The notes: generated by a model not told the origin, from the letters alone. Shown: positions 26,018-35,421, counted from the first letter of the stretch. The stretch: 48,197 nt of DNA from Prevotella sp. (GCA_024681705.1 JAILAI010000168.1:1-48197), one strand, 5' to 3'. Numbers and translations: made by a program.

Positions 26018-26038
26018 TCGTCTTCCTGTTTTACGTTG

Positions 26039-26069
26039 CAAAATTATTAAATTTTGGCGAAACACACAA
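26039..26069 (-). promoter_or_regulatory. Promoter of the ThiE-like gene
   Basis: On the minus strand TTG (26067-26069), a 20-nt spacer and TAATTTTG (26039-26046) match the consensus, 22 nt before the start codon. Confidence 0.65.
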
Positions 26070-26106
26070 TTTAAAGACTATAAAAATTTATTTTTCTTCG
26101 ATTAAA

Positions 26107-26138
26107 TTGCGCAATATCCATTTTTCTTCGTAACTTTG
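26107..26138 (+). promoter_or_regulatory. Promoter of manC
   Basis: TTG (26107-26109), a 21-nt spacer and TAACTTTG (26131-26138) match the consensus, 31 nt before the manC ATG. Confidence 0.65.
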
Positions 26139-26168
26139 CGCATCATAAAGTAAAAAAACGATATACGT

Positions 26169-27236
26169 ATGGCTCAGATAAGTAATCATCTTGTGATTAT
26201 GGCGGGCGGTGTTGGAAGTCGGTTTTGGCCGATGAGTACTTCAGAGCGCCCCAAGCAGTTTATCGATGTGTTGGGTGTCGGACGTAGTTTGCTTCAGCTG
26301 ACATTCGACAGATTTAAAGGTATTGTCCCCCCTCAGAATGTGTGGGTGGTGACAAATCAGAAATATGCTGACATCGTCAAGGAACAACTGCCCGAAATGC
26401 CAGAAAAGCAGATTCTTTGTGAGCCTTGTCGGCGTAATACGGCGCCGTGTATCTGTTATGTGAGTTGGCGAATCAAGGCACAAACGCCACATGCCAACAT
26501 CGTTGTAACACCAAGCGACCACATTGTCGCAGATACAATGGAGTTCCGAAGAGTTGTAAAGCAATGCATGGTGTTTACAAGTGAGACGGATGCAATCGTT
26601 ACATTGGGCATGAAACCCACTCGTCCCGAAACTGGTTATGGATATATTCAGGCCGATCTCTCGATGAACAGCTCGAGAAACAAAGAGATCTATCGCGTAG
26701 ACAGATTCCGCGAAAAGCCCGATTTGGCTACCGCTCAGACATATATTCGCGACAAGAGTTTCTTCTGGAATGCAGGTATTTTCATCTGGAGCGTAAGCAC
26801 AATTGTCAATGCTTTCCGCGTATATCAGCCAGCAATGAGCAATATATTCGAGAAAATGCTCCCCATCTATGGTACAGAACGTGAGCAAGAGGAGATAAAC
26901 CGCCGGTTCCCCGAATGCGAGAGCATTTCCGTCGACTACGCCATCATGGAGAAGGCTGAGGAAATTTTCATTTGTCCTGCTGACTTCGGATGGAGCGATT
27001 TGGGAACATGGGGCTCTCTGCTTGCGCAAACGAAGCACGACCTTTATGGCAATAGCGTTATCGGTCAGGATATTAGTCTCTTCGATACTCACAATTGTAT
27101 TGTGCATGCTTTGGGCGAGAAGAAGGTTGTCGTGCAAGGTCTCGACGGCTATATTGTGGCTGAACAAGATGGAAAACTGCTCATCTGCCGTTTGGAAGAA
27201 GAACAGCGCATCAAGCAATTCTCTGGAGAAGGTTAA
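26169..27236 (+). CDS. manC: Mannose-1-phosphate guanylyltransferase
   Basis: The enzyme makes GDP-mannose from GTP and mannose 1-phosphate. The nucleotide-binding signature is MAGGVGSRFWPMSTSERPKQF at residues about 11-31. Further motifs are TPSDHIVAD, GYGYIQ, EKP and FFWNAGIFIWS. At 355 residues it is the short form without the phosphomannose isomerase domain. GDP-mannose is also the precursor of GDP-fucose, so the position just before fucI/fucP is suggestive, though fucI and fucP are catabolic. Confidence 0.94.
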   Translation: MAQISNHLVIMAGGVGSRFWPMSTSERPKQFIDVLGVGRSLLQLTFDRFKGIVPPQNVWVVTNQKYADIVKEQLPEMPEKQILCEPCRRNTAPCICYVSWRIKAQTPHANIVVTPSDHIVADTMEFRRVVKQCMVFTSETDAIVTLGMKPTRPETGYGYIQADLSMNSSRNKEIYRVDRFREKPDLATAQTYIRDKSFFWNAGIFIWSVSTIVNAFRVYQPAMSNIFEKMLPIYGTEREQEEINRRFPECESISVDYAIMEKAEEIFICPADFGWSDLGTWGSLLAQTKHDLYGNSVIGQDISLFDTHNCIVHALGEKKVVVQGLDGYIVAEQDGKLLICRLEEEQRIKQFSGEG

Positions 27237-27338
27237 TCGTTCTCCCGGGAATTGTTTCCTTTCTCGCTGATTATGAGATAGTTGAATGCTCTGTATTCTT
27301 TACCTATTATGACAAATCTGAAAACTAATTATAAAACA

Positions 27339-29114
27339 ATGAAAAAGTATCCTAAGATTGGTATCCGTCCCATTATCGACGGAAGACAAGGTGGTATTCG
27401 TGAAAGCCTTGAAGAGAAAACAATGAATTTAGCTAAGGCTGTTGCCGAGTTGATTTCATCAAACCTCCGTAATGGTGATGGTAGTGCGGTAGAATGCGTG
27501 ATTGCTGACACCACGATTGGTCGTGTGGCAGAAGCTGCCGCTTGTGCCGAAAAGTTTGAGAATTGTGGTGTTGGTGCAACCATCAGCGTAACACCTTGCT
27601 GGTGCTATGGTTCTGAGACGATGGACATGAATCCACATTATCCGAAAGCCGTTTGGGGATTCAACGGAACCGAACGTCCTGGTGCCGTCTATCTAGCCGC
27701 CGTTCTGGCCGCACATGCTCAGAAAGGTTTACCCGCTTTTGGCATCTATGGTCATGATGTTCAGGACCTTCCCGATAATACGATTCCTGAAGACGTATCC
27801 GTTAAAATACTTCGTTGGGCACGTGCCGCCCAGGCTGTTGCCGTTATGCGTGGGAAAAGCTATCTGTCGGTAGGTAATGTAGCAATGGGTATTGCTGGTT
27901 CTATCGTCAATGCCGATTTCTTGCAAGAGTATCTTGGTATGCGTGCCGAGCAGGTTGATATGACCGAAGTGTTGCGCCGCATCCAGCTTGGTATCTATGA
28001 TAAAGACGAATACGAAAAGGCTATTTCATGGACGCGTGAGAATTGTGTGCCTCAAGAAGGATTTGACAAGAATCGTCCAGAGAAAACGAAGACTCGCGAG
28101 GAGAAAGATCAGGATTGGGAGTTTGTCGTGAAGATGACGATGGTGATTCGCGATCTGATGCATGGTAACCCGCGTCTGCTCGAAGCTGGTTATAAAGAAG
28201 AAGCTTTAGGCCACAACGCTATCGTTGGAGGTTTCCAGGGACAACGTCAATGGACAGACTTCCTTCCCAATGGTGACTTCTCAGAGACGATGCTCAACAC
28301 CTCTTTCGACTGGAACGGTATTCGCGAAGCCATCACCTTCGCTACGGAAAACGACTCACTGAACGGTCTCACCATGTTGTTCGAGCATTTGCTTACGAAT
28401 AAGGCCGTAATCTTCTCTGACGTACGCACTTACTGGAGTCCTGAGGCTGTAGAACGTGTAACGGGAAAGAAACTTACGGGACGTGCTTCTGGCGGTATGA
28501 TTCACCTCATCAACTCTGGCGCCACAACGCTCGACGGAACGGGTTATAGCACAGATGCTGAAGGCAAGGCTACCATGAAGCATCCTTGGGAAATGACCCA
28601 GACAGATGTCGATGCTTGCCTGAAAGCCACGAGTTGGTGTCCAGCTGATCGTGACTATTTCCGCGGTGGTGGTTTCTCAAGTCATTTCCTCTCCAAAGGC
28701 GAAATGCCTGTTACGATGGCCCGTCTTAACTTGGTAAAAGGACTTGGCCCGATGCTTCAGATTGCCGAAGGATGGACGGCTGATGTAGATGACGATGTGT
28801 TCGAGACATTGAACCAGCGTACCGATCCCACTTGGCCAACTACTTGGTTCGTACCTCGCCTTGACGAAACAAAAGCTCCGTTCCGTGATGTATATAGCGT
28901 CATGAACAACTGGGGCGCCAATCACGGTGCAATTGCCTATGGACATATCGGTGCCGATCTCATCACATTGGCTTCTATGTTGCGCATCCCCGTTAGCATG
29001 CACAACGTGCCCGATGAGCAGATATTCCGTCCGGCCGCTTGGAACGCTTTTGGAATGGACAAGGAAGGTGCTGACTATCGTGCTTGCGCCGCCTATGGTC
29101 CTATTTATAAATAA
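27339..29114 (+). CDS. fucI: L-fucose isomerase
   Basis: The Mn-dependent enzyme converts L-fucose to L-fuculose. The start [29 protein letters not shown] matches the standard FucI start; the ORF track begins at an upstream TTG. The 591-residue length is normal. Family segments are [44 protein letters not shown], then [13 protein letters not shown], and the C-terminal region [27 protein letters not shown]. fucP follows after 81 nt, so fucose uptake and first-step catabolism are encoded together. No fuculokinase or aldolase is seen in this window. Confidence 0.96.
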   Translation: MKKYPKIGIRPIIDGRQGGIRESLEEKTMNLAKAVAELISSNLRNGDGSAVECVIADTTIGRVAEAAACAEKFENCGVGATISVTPCWCYGSETMDMNPHYPKAVWGFNGTERPGAVYLAAVLAAHAQKGLPAFGIYGHDVQDLPDNTIPEDVSVKILRWARAAQAVAVMRGKSYLSVGNVAMGIAGSIVNADFLQEYLGMRAEQVDMTEVLRRIQLGIYDKDEYEKAISWTRENCVPQEGFDKNRPEKTKTREEKDQDWEFVVKMTMVIRDLMHGNPRLLEAGYKEEALGHNAIVGGFQGQRQWTDFLPNGDFSETMLNTSFDWNGIREAITFATENDSLNGLTMLFEHLLTNKAVIFSDVRTYWSPEAVERVTGKKLTGRASGGMIHLINSGATTLDGTGYSTDAEGKATMKHPWEMTQTDVDACLKATSWCPADRDYFRGGGFSSHFLSKGEMPVTMARLNLVKGLGPMLQIAEGWTADVDDDVFETLNQRTDPTWPTTWFVPRLDETKAPFRDVYSVMNNWGANHGAIAYGHIGADLITLASMLRIPVSMHNVPDEQIFRPAAWNAFGMDKEGADYRACAAYGPIYK

Positions 29115-29195
29115 GTTATATCTATGGGCGGAGTTTTTGCAAGCTTCGCCCATTCATTCTTTCATCATCAAAAACACCGAATAACGGTATCATCT

Positions 29196-30500
29196 ATGGA
29201 AAAAAAGAAACTCGTCGAGAAAAAGTATCTTGTAACATTCATCCTCATCACGTCTCTTTTTGCGCTTTGGGGATTTGCCAATGATATTACCAACCCAATG
29301 GTAGCTGCTTTCCAAACCGTGATGGAACTATCGGCCGCAAAGGCCTCGATGGTTCAGTTCGCTTTCTATGGTGGATATGCTACGATGGCCGTTCCAGCAG
29401 CCCTTTTCATTCGCAAGTATAGTTACAAGAGTGGTATTCTTCTCGGGTTGGCTCTTTATGCCATAGGTGCCTTCCTCTTTATTCCGGCAGCTGCCTATCA
29501 GGAGTTTACATTCTTCTGTCTGTCTCTCTATATCCTGACATTCGGACTAGCTTTCTTGGAAACCACAGCCAATCCCTTTATCCTTTCGTTGGGCGATAAG
29601 GAGACTTCAACCCGTCGACTTAATATGGCGCAGGCCTTCAATCCGATGGGTTCACTTTGTGGTATGAGTGTTGCTTCACTCATCGTTTTGCCACAACTCA
29701 TCAGTGACAAGCGCGATGCAGCTGGGCAAATCATCTTCCCAACTTTGTCAGCCGCCGAGAAAGCCAATATTCGCATACACGATCTTGCTATCATTCGCGA
29801 CCCATACGTTGCCATCGGTTTGGTCGTTGTCGTTATGTTCATCATCATTGCTTTAAAGAAGATGCCTCGCACTCAGAGCGAGGAGCAGAAAGCTGCTGGT
29901 CATGTACATTCCGCTTCGGTAACGCTCAGCAATCTTTTCCACAATACCAACTATCGTGAAGGTGTGTTGGCTCAGATGTTCTATGTTGCCGCACAAATAA
30001 TGACTTGGACATTTATTATTCAATATGCTGATAATCTGGGCATTAACAAGGCAACGGCTCAGATGTACAACATTGTTGCAATGTCGATGTTCCTTTGTAG
30101 TCGTTTCATTTCAACCTTCCTGATGAAGTATGTAAACTCTCGTCGATTGTTGGCTATATTCGCTCTTGGAGCTGCCATCTGTACTATTGGTGCCATCTGT
30201 ATTGTGGGAATCGTTGGCCTCTATTGCTTGGTTGGCATCAGTTTCTTCATGTCGCTCATGTTCCCAACCATCTATGGAATAGCGCTTGAAAATGTTGATG
30301 CTCAGGACACAACGCTCGGTGCTGCTTTCCTCGTGATGGCTATTGTTGGTGGAGCATTGATGCCACCGCTTCAGGGTATGATTATCGATTTGGAAACGGT
30401 ATTTGGACATCCAGCCGTCAATGTATCCTTCGTCTTGCCTTTACTTTGCTTTGCTATTGTCGGAGCTTATGGCTTGCGAAGCTACCGTCGATTGGCATAG
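29196..30500 (+). CDS. fucP: L-fucose:H+ symporter (MFS)
   Basis: The start MEKKKLVEKKYLVTFILITSLFALWGFANDITNPMV is chosen because it gives the typical FucP N-terminus; 434 residues and about twelve helices are normal. FALWGFANDITNPMV contains the Asn/Asp pair conserved in FucP. Further motifs are FGLAFLETTANPFI, NMAQAFNPMGSLCGM and the late FFMSLMFPTIYGIAL. It imports fucose, and possibly related deoxy-sugars, across the inner membrane. It belongs with fucI. Confidence 0.93.
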   Translation: MEKKKLVEKKYLVTFILITSLFALWGFANDITNPMVAAFQTVMELSAAKASMVQFAFYGGYATMAVPAALFIRKYSYKSGILLGLALYAIGAFLFIPAAAYQEFTFFCLSLYILTFGLAFLETTANPFILSLGDKETSTRRLNMAQAFNPMGSLCGMSVASLIVLPQLISDKRDAAGQIIFPTLSAAEKANIRIHDLAIIRDPYVAIGLVVVVMFIIIALKKMPRTQSEEQKAAGHVHSASVTLSNLFHNTNYREGVLAQMFYVAAQIMTWTFIIQYADNLGINKATAQMYNIVAMSMFLCSRFISTFLMKYVNSRRLLAIFALGAAICTIGAICIVGIVGLYCLVGISFFMSLMFPTIYGIALENVDAQDTTLGAAFLVMAIVGGALMPPLQGMIIDLETVFGHPAVNVSFVLPLLCFAIVGAYGLRSYRRLA

Positions 30501-30593
30501 AATTGTCTGGGAACTTGATTGTTCCTTATCTCTGTCTATGTTCGAGAGTTTTTGTTAACTCTTTGATTTACTGTTATTTAAGTATAATACTGA

Positions 30594-30624
30594 GGTCCTT
30601 CATCTCTTGTTGCGATGGAGGACT
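30594..30624 (+). terminator. Probable fucP terminator hairpin
   Basis: GTCCTTCATC pairs with GATGGAGGAC (one G-U), loop of 9 nt, then a weak CTTTAGG. The T-run is poor, so it may rely on other signals. It lies about 95 nt after the fucP stop. Confidence 0.5.
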
Positions 30625-30629
30625 TTAGG

Positions 30630-30735
30630 TATTTCAGCAAAATGACTTGTGAAAAGCGGCGAAATGAATCATCAATTTTGGCGCAATTAGTTACGCATTT
30701 TGGCGCTTTTACTAAAGCATTTCGGCGCATTCTCT
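30630..30735 (+). repeat. Degenerate tandem array, 22-nt period (copy B)
   Basis: GGCG occurs at 30658, 30680, 30702 and 30724, exactly 22 nt apart, each preceded by an A/T-rich run such as CATTTT and followed by C/A-TTTT-like bases. A weaker fifth unit starts at about 30636 (TTTCAGCAAAAT). The best unit, CATTTTGGCGCTTTTAC, matches the core of copies A and C on the same strand. The array lies between the convergent fucP and RNA methylase genes. Confidence 0.75.
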
Positions 30736-30762
30736 TTAGACCTTCGTCGAAGAGGTTTTTTG

Positions 30763-31581
30763 TTATTCTGATTTTTGTTGTCGTTGTCTAACCGCCTCGA
30801 AAAGTAATATGGCGGCAGAGACTGATACATTAAGCGAATCGAGGTGTCCAAGCATTGGAATTCGGATGTGGGCCGTTGCCGCCTCACGCCATTGGTTGGT
30901 GAGCCCTGTTGATTCGGTTCCCATAACAATTGCCGTCGGAATATTCATCGGAGTGTCATAATAGGGTAGGGAATCTTGTAATTGTGCCGTCAGAATCTGA
31001 ATGTTTCTTTCTTGTAAAAAGCGGATGCATTCTTCGGAAGAACAAGCAACGGTAGGCACCGTGAAAAGTGCACCCAAAGAAGCACGAATGAGATTAGGGT
31101 TGTAAAGATCGGTGAGCGGGTCGCAAACAATCACGGCATCTGCTTGAGCGGCATCGGCGGACCTCAATATGGCTCCCAGATTACCAGGCTTCTCTACGCT
31201 TTCTAACACTACGACTAGAGGATTGTCTGGCAAATCCAAATCTGATAGTTTGGTTTGTTTGGCTTTAACTATTGCAATGACTCCTTCGGTACTTCCACGA
31301 TAGGCAATACGCTCATATACACGTGAAGAAACCGTGAATATATCCGTTGTGGGAAGCATAGACGTGAGCTGGGATAGTGATAAAGTAGAATTGCTGTTTT
31401 CGTTGCAAACGAAGAGACAAACAATTTCATAACCCGCCTCGAGACAATGCATCACCTCACGCTGACCTTCAACTACGAATTGGTTTTCTTGACGACGCGT
31501 CGACGACTTCTGTTGTAAAGTCAGAAGGTGCTTGATGCGTGGGTTCTGTACGCTGGTTATGCTTGTTTCCATTGCCGTCAT
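30763..31581 (-). CDS. SpoU/TrmH-family RNA 2'-O-methyltransferase
   Basis: The start is placed at MTAMETSITSVQNPRIKHLL (or the Met three codons later); the ORF-track start lies upstream of the promoter at 31602-31609 and is rejected. The 272-residue SPOUT protein has an N-terminal substrate-binding part (NPRIKHLLTLQQKSSTRRQENQFVVEGQREV) and the SAM-binding trefoil knot: VVVLESVEKPGNLGAILRSADAAQ, VMGTESTGL and IPMLGHLDSLNVSVSAAILLFE. It methylates ribose in rRNA or tRNA; the exact target cannot be assigned. Confidence 0.92.
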   Translation of the reverse strand: MTAMETSITSVQNPRIKHLLTLQQKSSTRRQENQFVVEGQREVMHCLEAGYEIVCLFVCNENSNSTLSLSQLTSMLPTTDIFTVSSRVYERIAYRGSTEGVIAIVKAKQTKLSDLDLPDNPLVVVLESVEKPGNLGAILRSADAAQADAVIVCDPLTDLYNPNLIRASLGALFTVPTVACSSEECIRFLQERNIQILTAQLQDSLPYYDTPMNIPTAIVMGTESTGLTNQWREAATAHIRIPMLGHLDSLNVSVSAAILLFEAVRQRQQKSE

Positions 31582-31601
31582 TATCGATTTCTTTTTGTTT
31601 G

Positions 31602-31633
31602 CAAAAGTACATATTTTAAGCCGTTCTACCAAA
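31602..31633 (-). promoter_or_regulatory. Promoter of the RNA methyltransferase gene
   Basis: On the minus strand TTTG (31630-31633), a 20-nt spacer and TACTTTTG (31602-31609) match the consensus, 20 nt before the chosen start. Confidence 0.7.
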
Positions 31634-31754
31634 CATTCTTCTTAAAAAGCCGAAACAGATAGTTTAGGATTAATAATTGTTGTATCCATAATGGCTTTGC
31701 GATAAGTAGAAGCTTTACGTTTTTACTAAAAAAATCAAAACGTCTGGCATTTCT

Positions 31755-31785
31755 TTTGTTGATTGGAGATTATTCAGTACCTTTG
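31755..31785 (+). promoter_or_regulatory. Promoter of the hydrolase-nitroreductase-thioredoxin operon
   Basis: TTTG (31755-31758), a 19-nt spacer and TACCTTTG (31778-31785) match the consensus. It rules out the ORF-track start at 31756 and favours the ATGs at 31831/31837. Confidence 0.7.
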
Positions 31786-31836
31786 AATTGTTTTAAAGGA
31801 TTTGGCGTAGGATTACACTCGTTTGAGTTTATGATA

Positions 31837-32439
31837 ATGAATAAAAAGATATTATTCCTTCATGGGTTCTTTGCTAGTGGTCAGTGCATTCCGGCATTGG
31901 CTTTGCGCGATGCGTTTGTCGGCAAAGCGCAGGTTCTCACTCCCGATTTGTCAATACATCCATACGAATCCATCGAACTGATACGGAAGATTTGCGAAGA
32001 AGAAAGACCCGATTTGTTGGTGGGTAATAGTTGTGGAGCGTTTTATGCACAGATAATTGCCTCAAAAATCGGTTTACCTGCTTTATTGGGCAATCCTCAT
32101 TTTCAGATGACGGAATTTCTTAAAACGCGTATAGGAACTCATCAGTTTAAATCACCGCGCAAAGATGGGAATCAGCAATTTATTATCGACGATGATCTTA
32201 TAGCTGAGTTTGCGCAAATGGAGAAAGTTCAGTTCGATAATTATCATCCGAAAAACAAAGAACGCATATGGGGGTTGTTTGGAGAGAATGATACTTTGGC
32301 TCACTTTGAACCTCTTTTTTTGAAGTATTATACGGAGTCTTTTCACTTTCCAGGTGGGCATACACCCACTGATGATGAAGTACGAATTTGGTATGTTCCC
32401 TTAGCGGAGAAAATGCTTGAATCAATTAAGTATGAATAA
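31837..32439 (+). CDS. YqiA/YcfP-type alpha/beta hydrolase
   Basis: The start MNKKILFLHGFFASG is chosen from the promoter position and family start; an ATG two codons earlier is equally possible. The 200-residue esterase fold shows HGFFASG at the oxyanion strand, the nucleophile elbow VGNSCGAFYA (Ser), GENDTLAH with the likely acid, and FPGGHTPTDDE with the likely His. The family hydrolyses small esters or thioesters; the substrate is unknown. Its last codons overlap the ATG of the following nitroreductase gene. Confidence 0.85.
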   Translation: MNKKILFLHGFFASGQCIPALALRDAFVGKAQVLTPDLSIHPYESIELIRKICEEERPDLLVGNSCGAFYAQIIASKIGLPALLGNPHFQMTEFLKTRIGTHQFKSPRKDGNQQFIIDDDLIAEFAQMEKVQFDNYHPKNKERIWGLFGENDTLAHFEPLFLKYYTESFHFPGGHTPTDDEVRIWYVPLAEKMLESIKYE

Positions 32440-33160
32440 AATGAACGATAAACAGATGAAATCAGCCATAGAAGCTCGTCATAGTGTGCGAGCGTATAGA
32501 GAGAAACCATTGACCGAAGATGTTGTCAGCACGTTGGAGGATAAAATCACAGAAGTCAATCGTTTGGGAAATCTGCATATTCAACTCATTCAGAACGAAC
32601 CGAAAGCCTTTCAAGGAAAACTGGCTAAATATGGTAAGTTTCGGGGAGTTACGAATTATCTCGTAATGGCAGGTAGGAAAGCTGACGATCTCGACGAACG
32701 CATCGGCTATTATGGTGAGCAACTTGTGTTGCTTGCTCAGACTCTTGGGCTAAATTCTTGTTGGGTGGGACTTAGCTATTCGAAAGTTCCGGGAACGTAT
32801 GTGCTCGATGAAGGTGAAGTCATAAAGGCCTACATTTCTATAGGATATGGGGAGACTCAGGGCATTTCGCATAAGACAAAGAGCATAGAACAAGTGAGTT
32901 CATCTAGGGCAACCGACGGTCAAACGCCTTTATGGTTTCGACAAGGTGTCGAAGCGGCCTTATTAGCACCTACGGCCGTAAATCAGCAGAAGTTCTTTTT
33001 CGAATACATTCCAGCTAAAGATGGAAAACTTGCTCAGGTTCTTGCTAAACGTAAATTCTCTTTAGTAGGTTTCACCCAGATGGATTTAGGAATCGCCAAG
33101 TGCCACTTTGAAATTGGGGCAGGGATAGAAAACTTCGAGTGGAAACAAGAAGAAAAATGA
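32432..33160 (+). CDS. Nitroreductase-family flavoprotein (TM1586-like)
   Basis: The 242-residue protein begins near ATG 32432, overlapping the previous stop; ATG 32441 is an alternative. The N-terminal IEARHSVRAYREKPL is the FMN-binding start of nitroreductases. GLNSCWVGLSYSK and LLAPTAVNQQKFFFEY fit the TM1586 subfamily, which carries two such half-domains. It probably uses NAD(P)H to reduce an unknown electron acceptor. It is followed directly by the thioredoxin-like gene. Confidence 0.85.
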   Translation: MNKMNDKQMKSAIEARHSVRAYREKPLTEDVVSTLEDKITEVNRLGNLHIQLIQNEPKAFQGKLAKYGKFRGVTNYLVMAGRKADDLDERIGYYGEQLVLLAQTLGLNSCWVGLSYSKVPGTYVLDEGEVIKAYISIGYGETQGISHKTKSIEQVSSSRATDGQTPLWFRQGVEAALLAPTAVNQQKFFFEYIPAKDGKLAQVLAKRKFSLVGFTQMDLGIAKCHFEIGAGIENFEWKQEEK

Positions 33161-33166
33161 GTGGAA

Positions 33167-33493
33167 ATGGAACATCTGACGAACATCAACGATATTGAAC
33201 AGACGATAAAAGACAACCGTTTGTGCCTTTTCTACATTAAAGCACCCGATTGCGGAGTATGTAACGTCATGCTCGATAAGGTGGTGCGAATGACAGATCG
33301 TTATCCTTCACTTAAATCTTTCTTTACAGATATAACGGAAGTTCCCTTAATAGCAGGGAGATTTCTAGTTTATTCGGGTCCAACAGTTCTATTGCTGATG
33401 GAAGAAAAGGAAATCTATCGGGCGTCACAATTCATCAATATTGAGGAACTGGAACGAAAAATCGCCCAATATCTCGAGCTCTTAGGACTTTAG
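33167..33493 (+). CDS. Small thioredoxin-like protein with CGVC motif
   Basis: The 108-residue cytoplasmic protein has a thioredoxin fold with CLFYIKAPDCGVCNVMLDKV (CxxC at about residues 29-32) and the cis-proline segment LVYSGPTVLLLME. There is no signal peptide. The ATG at 33167 is preferred over GTG at 33161. It follows the nitroreductase stop by a few bases, so all three genes form one redox-flavoured operon. Confidence 0.85.
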   Translation: MEHLTNINDIEQTIKDNRLCLFYIKAPDCGVCNVMLDKVVRMTDRYPSLKSFFTDITEVPLIAGRFLVYSGPTVLLLMEEKEIYRASQFINIEELERKIAQYLELLGL

Positions 33494-33514
33494 CGCAATT
33501 GCAGATAAATATCG

Positions 33515-35344
33515 TTAATTCTTCTTACCAGTAATGATATAAGGAATGTTGTTGATTATCAGCATGTCTTTTTGCAATTCACCTGGTAACTCCTCGTAAG
33601 GGGCGATATCTAAATGAATGAATTGTTCATTCTTCAGTTCATTAAAACGAGAACGGTCTTTACGCTCTGAAATCGTAGCAGCTCGATAACCCATAAATAA
33701 CATTGTTGTCATCCATCTCCGATGTTCCAATTCTGAGAGTCTATACAAATCAGCATCTGAGAGGTGCAACTCTTTTTCATTGTTTACGTCAATTTGTAAA
33801 CTTCTGAGTTTCAATACAATTGAGTTCGCGCTTGCAATACTGGAGTATTTATGAGCATAGGGCAGTTTCTCCCACGCTTCCGATTCATCATTTGCAGGAG
33901 GATTACCATATTCTAAATCATAGACACGATTTACTCTCTTGCCCATGGCTGAACGTTGTAGGAATAAAGGATCACCTCCACCAACAGAGTTGCCAAACAA
34001 AAAGATATTGCCATACATGCCTGTCGAAATAGCTGCTTTCATCACTTCGGTATAACCATTTTGGGAAACTGCTACGTTCACATCGTTGTTATATATGATG
34101 TGCGGAAGATGCAAAGCCATATATGCATTGGTCTCGTCATCACCGAAACACATAGCCATTGCTAATGTCTCAGATGGATTGTCAACCCATGATTCAATCA
34201 ATTTAGTTGTGTAAGGCGACATGAGCTGACTATCAATGAATTCCCATTCAATATCCATGAAATCACCATATTCGTTTTTCGGGATGAATTCTTCTGTCTT
34301 CTCTGACGACAAATAACGATAATGGCATAAGTCAAACATATTGCGGTAACAGGCGGTGAAGCTATTCATTTCTTTCACCCCATATCCTATTAGTGAAATC
34401 TTGGTTCTAGTGGTTTTTTCTTTGTTGTAATTGGGGAAATGACACAATTGTGCGGCAACCATGGCGAACGACCGCGAAACATCAGTGTTCCCAACAATGG
34501 CTAAATGTAAACGACGATTTGTGTCGTTAACAGTGAATGCAGGCAAAAAGTTTGTTCCTGTCATTAAGCGCTCGGCAGAATAATCCAATTCATTGATAAC
34601 CTCAACGTTCAGTCTTGAAAGCTTACTCGTTTTGATATAATTGAAAACACTGAGCGTCGTATGCATCTGCATAATAATGTAACAGGGAATTGTTGGACCG
34701 TCTCCTTTGCACACTTCTTTCAGGTGATTCAGACATCTCATGTTGAGAGAGTCATGTCCAATTTCATTGTCTTCACCAATAATATAAATTGCGCTAGCCT
34801 TATCAGCACAAGCATCTGCGAGATAGCTTAAGGTGTGCCTTTCCCGATGAAAATAATTCAGTCTTTTGCAAAATGAAGAATCCGCTAATTCTATCTTCAT
34901 CTGTCTTCTGAGGGTTATGACGTCTATTGCTGTCATCACCAATATGTCTTTTCCTTCAAAATCTTTATTGTCCTTAATTGCTAACAACATATTCTTGAGA
35001 GGTCTCCCTGCACCTATAATCAGGATGTGATCTTTATAAGGATAAACGGACTCTCCATTTCTGTATGAATTCGACATATTGTCGAAAATCTTAACAAAGA
35101 TAGAGATAAGCACTGCGGAGAAAAGTACTCTTCCGATTAAGCCGGCAATCAGCTTAAAGAGCCGATGTTCGCCAGATGCACCTATTCCAAAAAAGCTGGG
35201 AAGGATGTCAAGACACTTTAAACCAACAAAAAGCCAGTTGTAAATTAGTAAAGCAACTATTACAACGGCAATCAGTAAGACGAGCCAAATCAACTGTTTC
35301 CCATGACCTTCTGAAAGTGTCCTGTCTATATTGCGCTTTGACAT
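33515..35344 (-). CDS. Membrane protein with two Rossmann (RCK/TrkA-like) regions and a C-terminal RyR domain
   Basis: The 609-residue protein has two membrane helices (about 19-41 and 63-87). A nucleotide-binding segment HILIIGAGRPLKNMLLA follows near 107, then a second Rossmann-like start LHLAIVGNTDVSRSFAMVA near 281. The C-terminal part, LSELEHRRWMTTMLFMGYR ... HLDIAPYEELPGELQKDML, matches the ryanodine-receptor (RyR) repeat pattern of bacterial proteins. No potassium filter motif (TVGYGD-like) is visible between the helices, so a channel role is uncertain. The layout recalls CASTOR/POLLUX-type proteins. Bacterial RyR domains have been proposed as ligand sensors in conflict or signalling systems. 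It is a single gene with its own promoter. Confidence 0.7.
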   Translation of the reverse strand: MSKRNIDRTLSEGHGKQLIWLVLLIAVVIVALLIYNWLFVGLKCLDILPSFFGIGASGEHRLFKLIAGLIGRVLFSAVLISIFVKIFDNMSNSYRNGESVYPYKDHILIIGAGRPLKNMLLAIKDNKDFEGKDILVMTAIDVITLRRQMKIELADSSFCKRLNYFHRERHTLSYLADACADKASAIYIIGEDNEIGHDSLNMRCLNHLKEVCKGDGPTIPCYIIMQMHTTLSVFNYIKTSKLSRLNVEVINELDYSAERLMTGTNFLPAFTVNDTNRRLHLAIVGNTDVSRSFAMVAAQLCHFPNYNKEKTTRTKISLIGYGVKEMNSFTACYRNMFDLCHYRYLSSEKTEEFIPKNEYGDFMDIEWEFIDSQLMSPYTTKLIESWVDNPSETLAMAMCFGDDETNAYMALHLPHIIYNNDVNVAVSQNGYTEVMKAAISTGMYGNIFLFGNSVGGGDPLFLQRSAMGKRVNRVYDLEYGNPPANDESEAWEKLPYAHKYSSIASANSIVLKLRSLQIDVNNEKELHLSDADLYRLSELEHRRWMTTMLFMGYRAATISERKDRSRFNELKNEQFIHLDIAPYEELPGELQKDMLIINNIPYIITGKKN

Positions 35345-35413
35345 AATAAAATCATTTATGTTAGTTTACAAAAACAACACGTAAAGCCTGAAGCCACTAA
35401 TATGACTTCATGG

Positions 35414-35421
35414 CAAAGGTA
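35414..35421 (-). promoter_or_regulatory. -7 box (TACCTTTG) of the RyR-domain gene
   Basis: TACCTTTG on the minus strand, 69 nt before the start codon, with a weak TTG about 18 nt upstream. Confidence 0.55.

Noticed and set aside
30630-30735. CRISPR array reading of the 22-nt repeats
   Set aside because: The conserved part is only 5-8 bases, the period is 22 nt, and there are no long identical repeats, spacers or cas genes.
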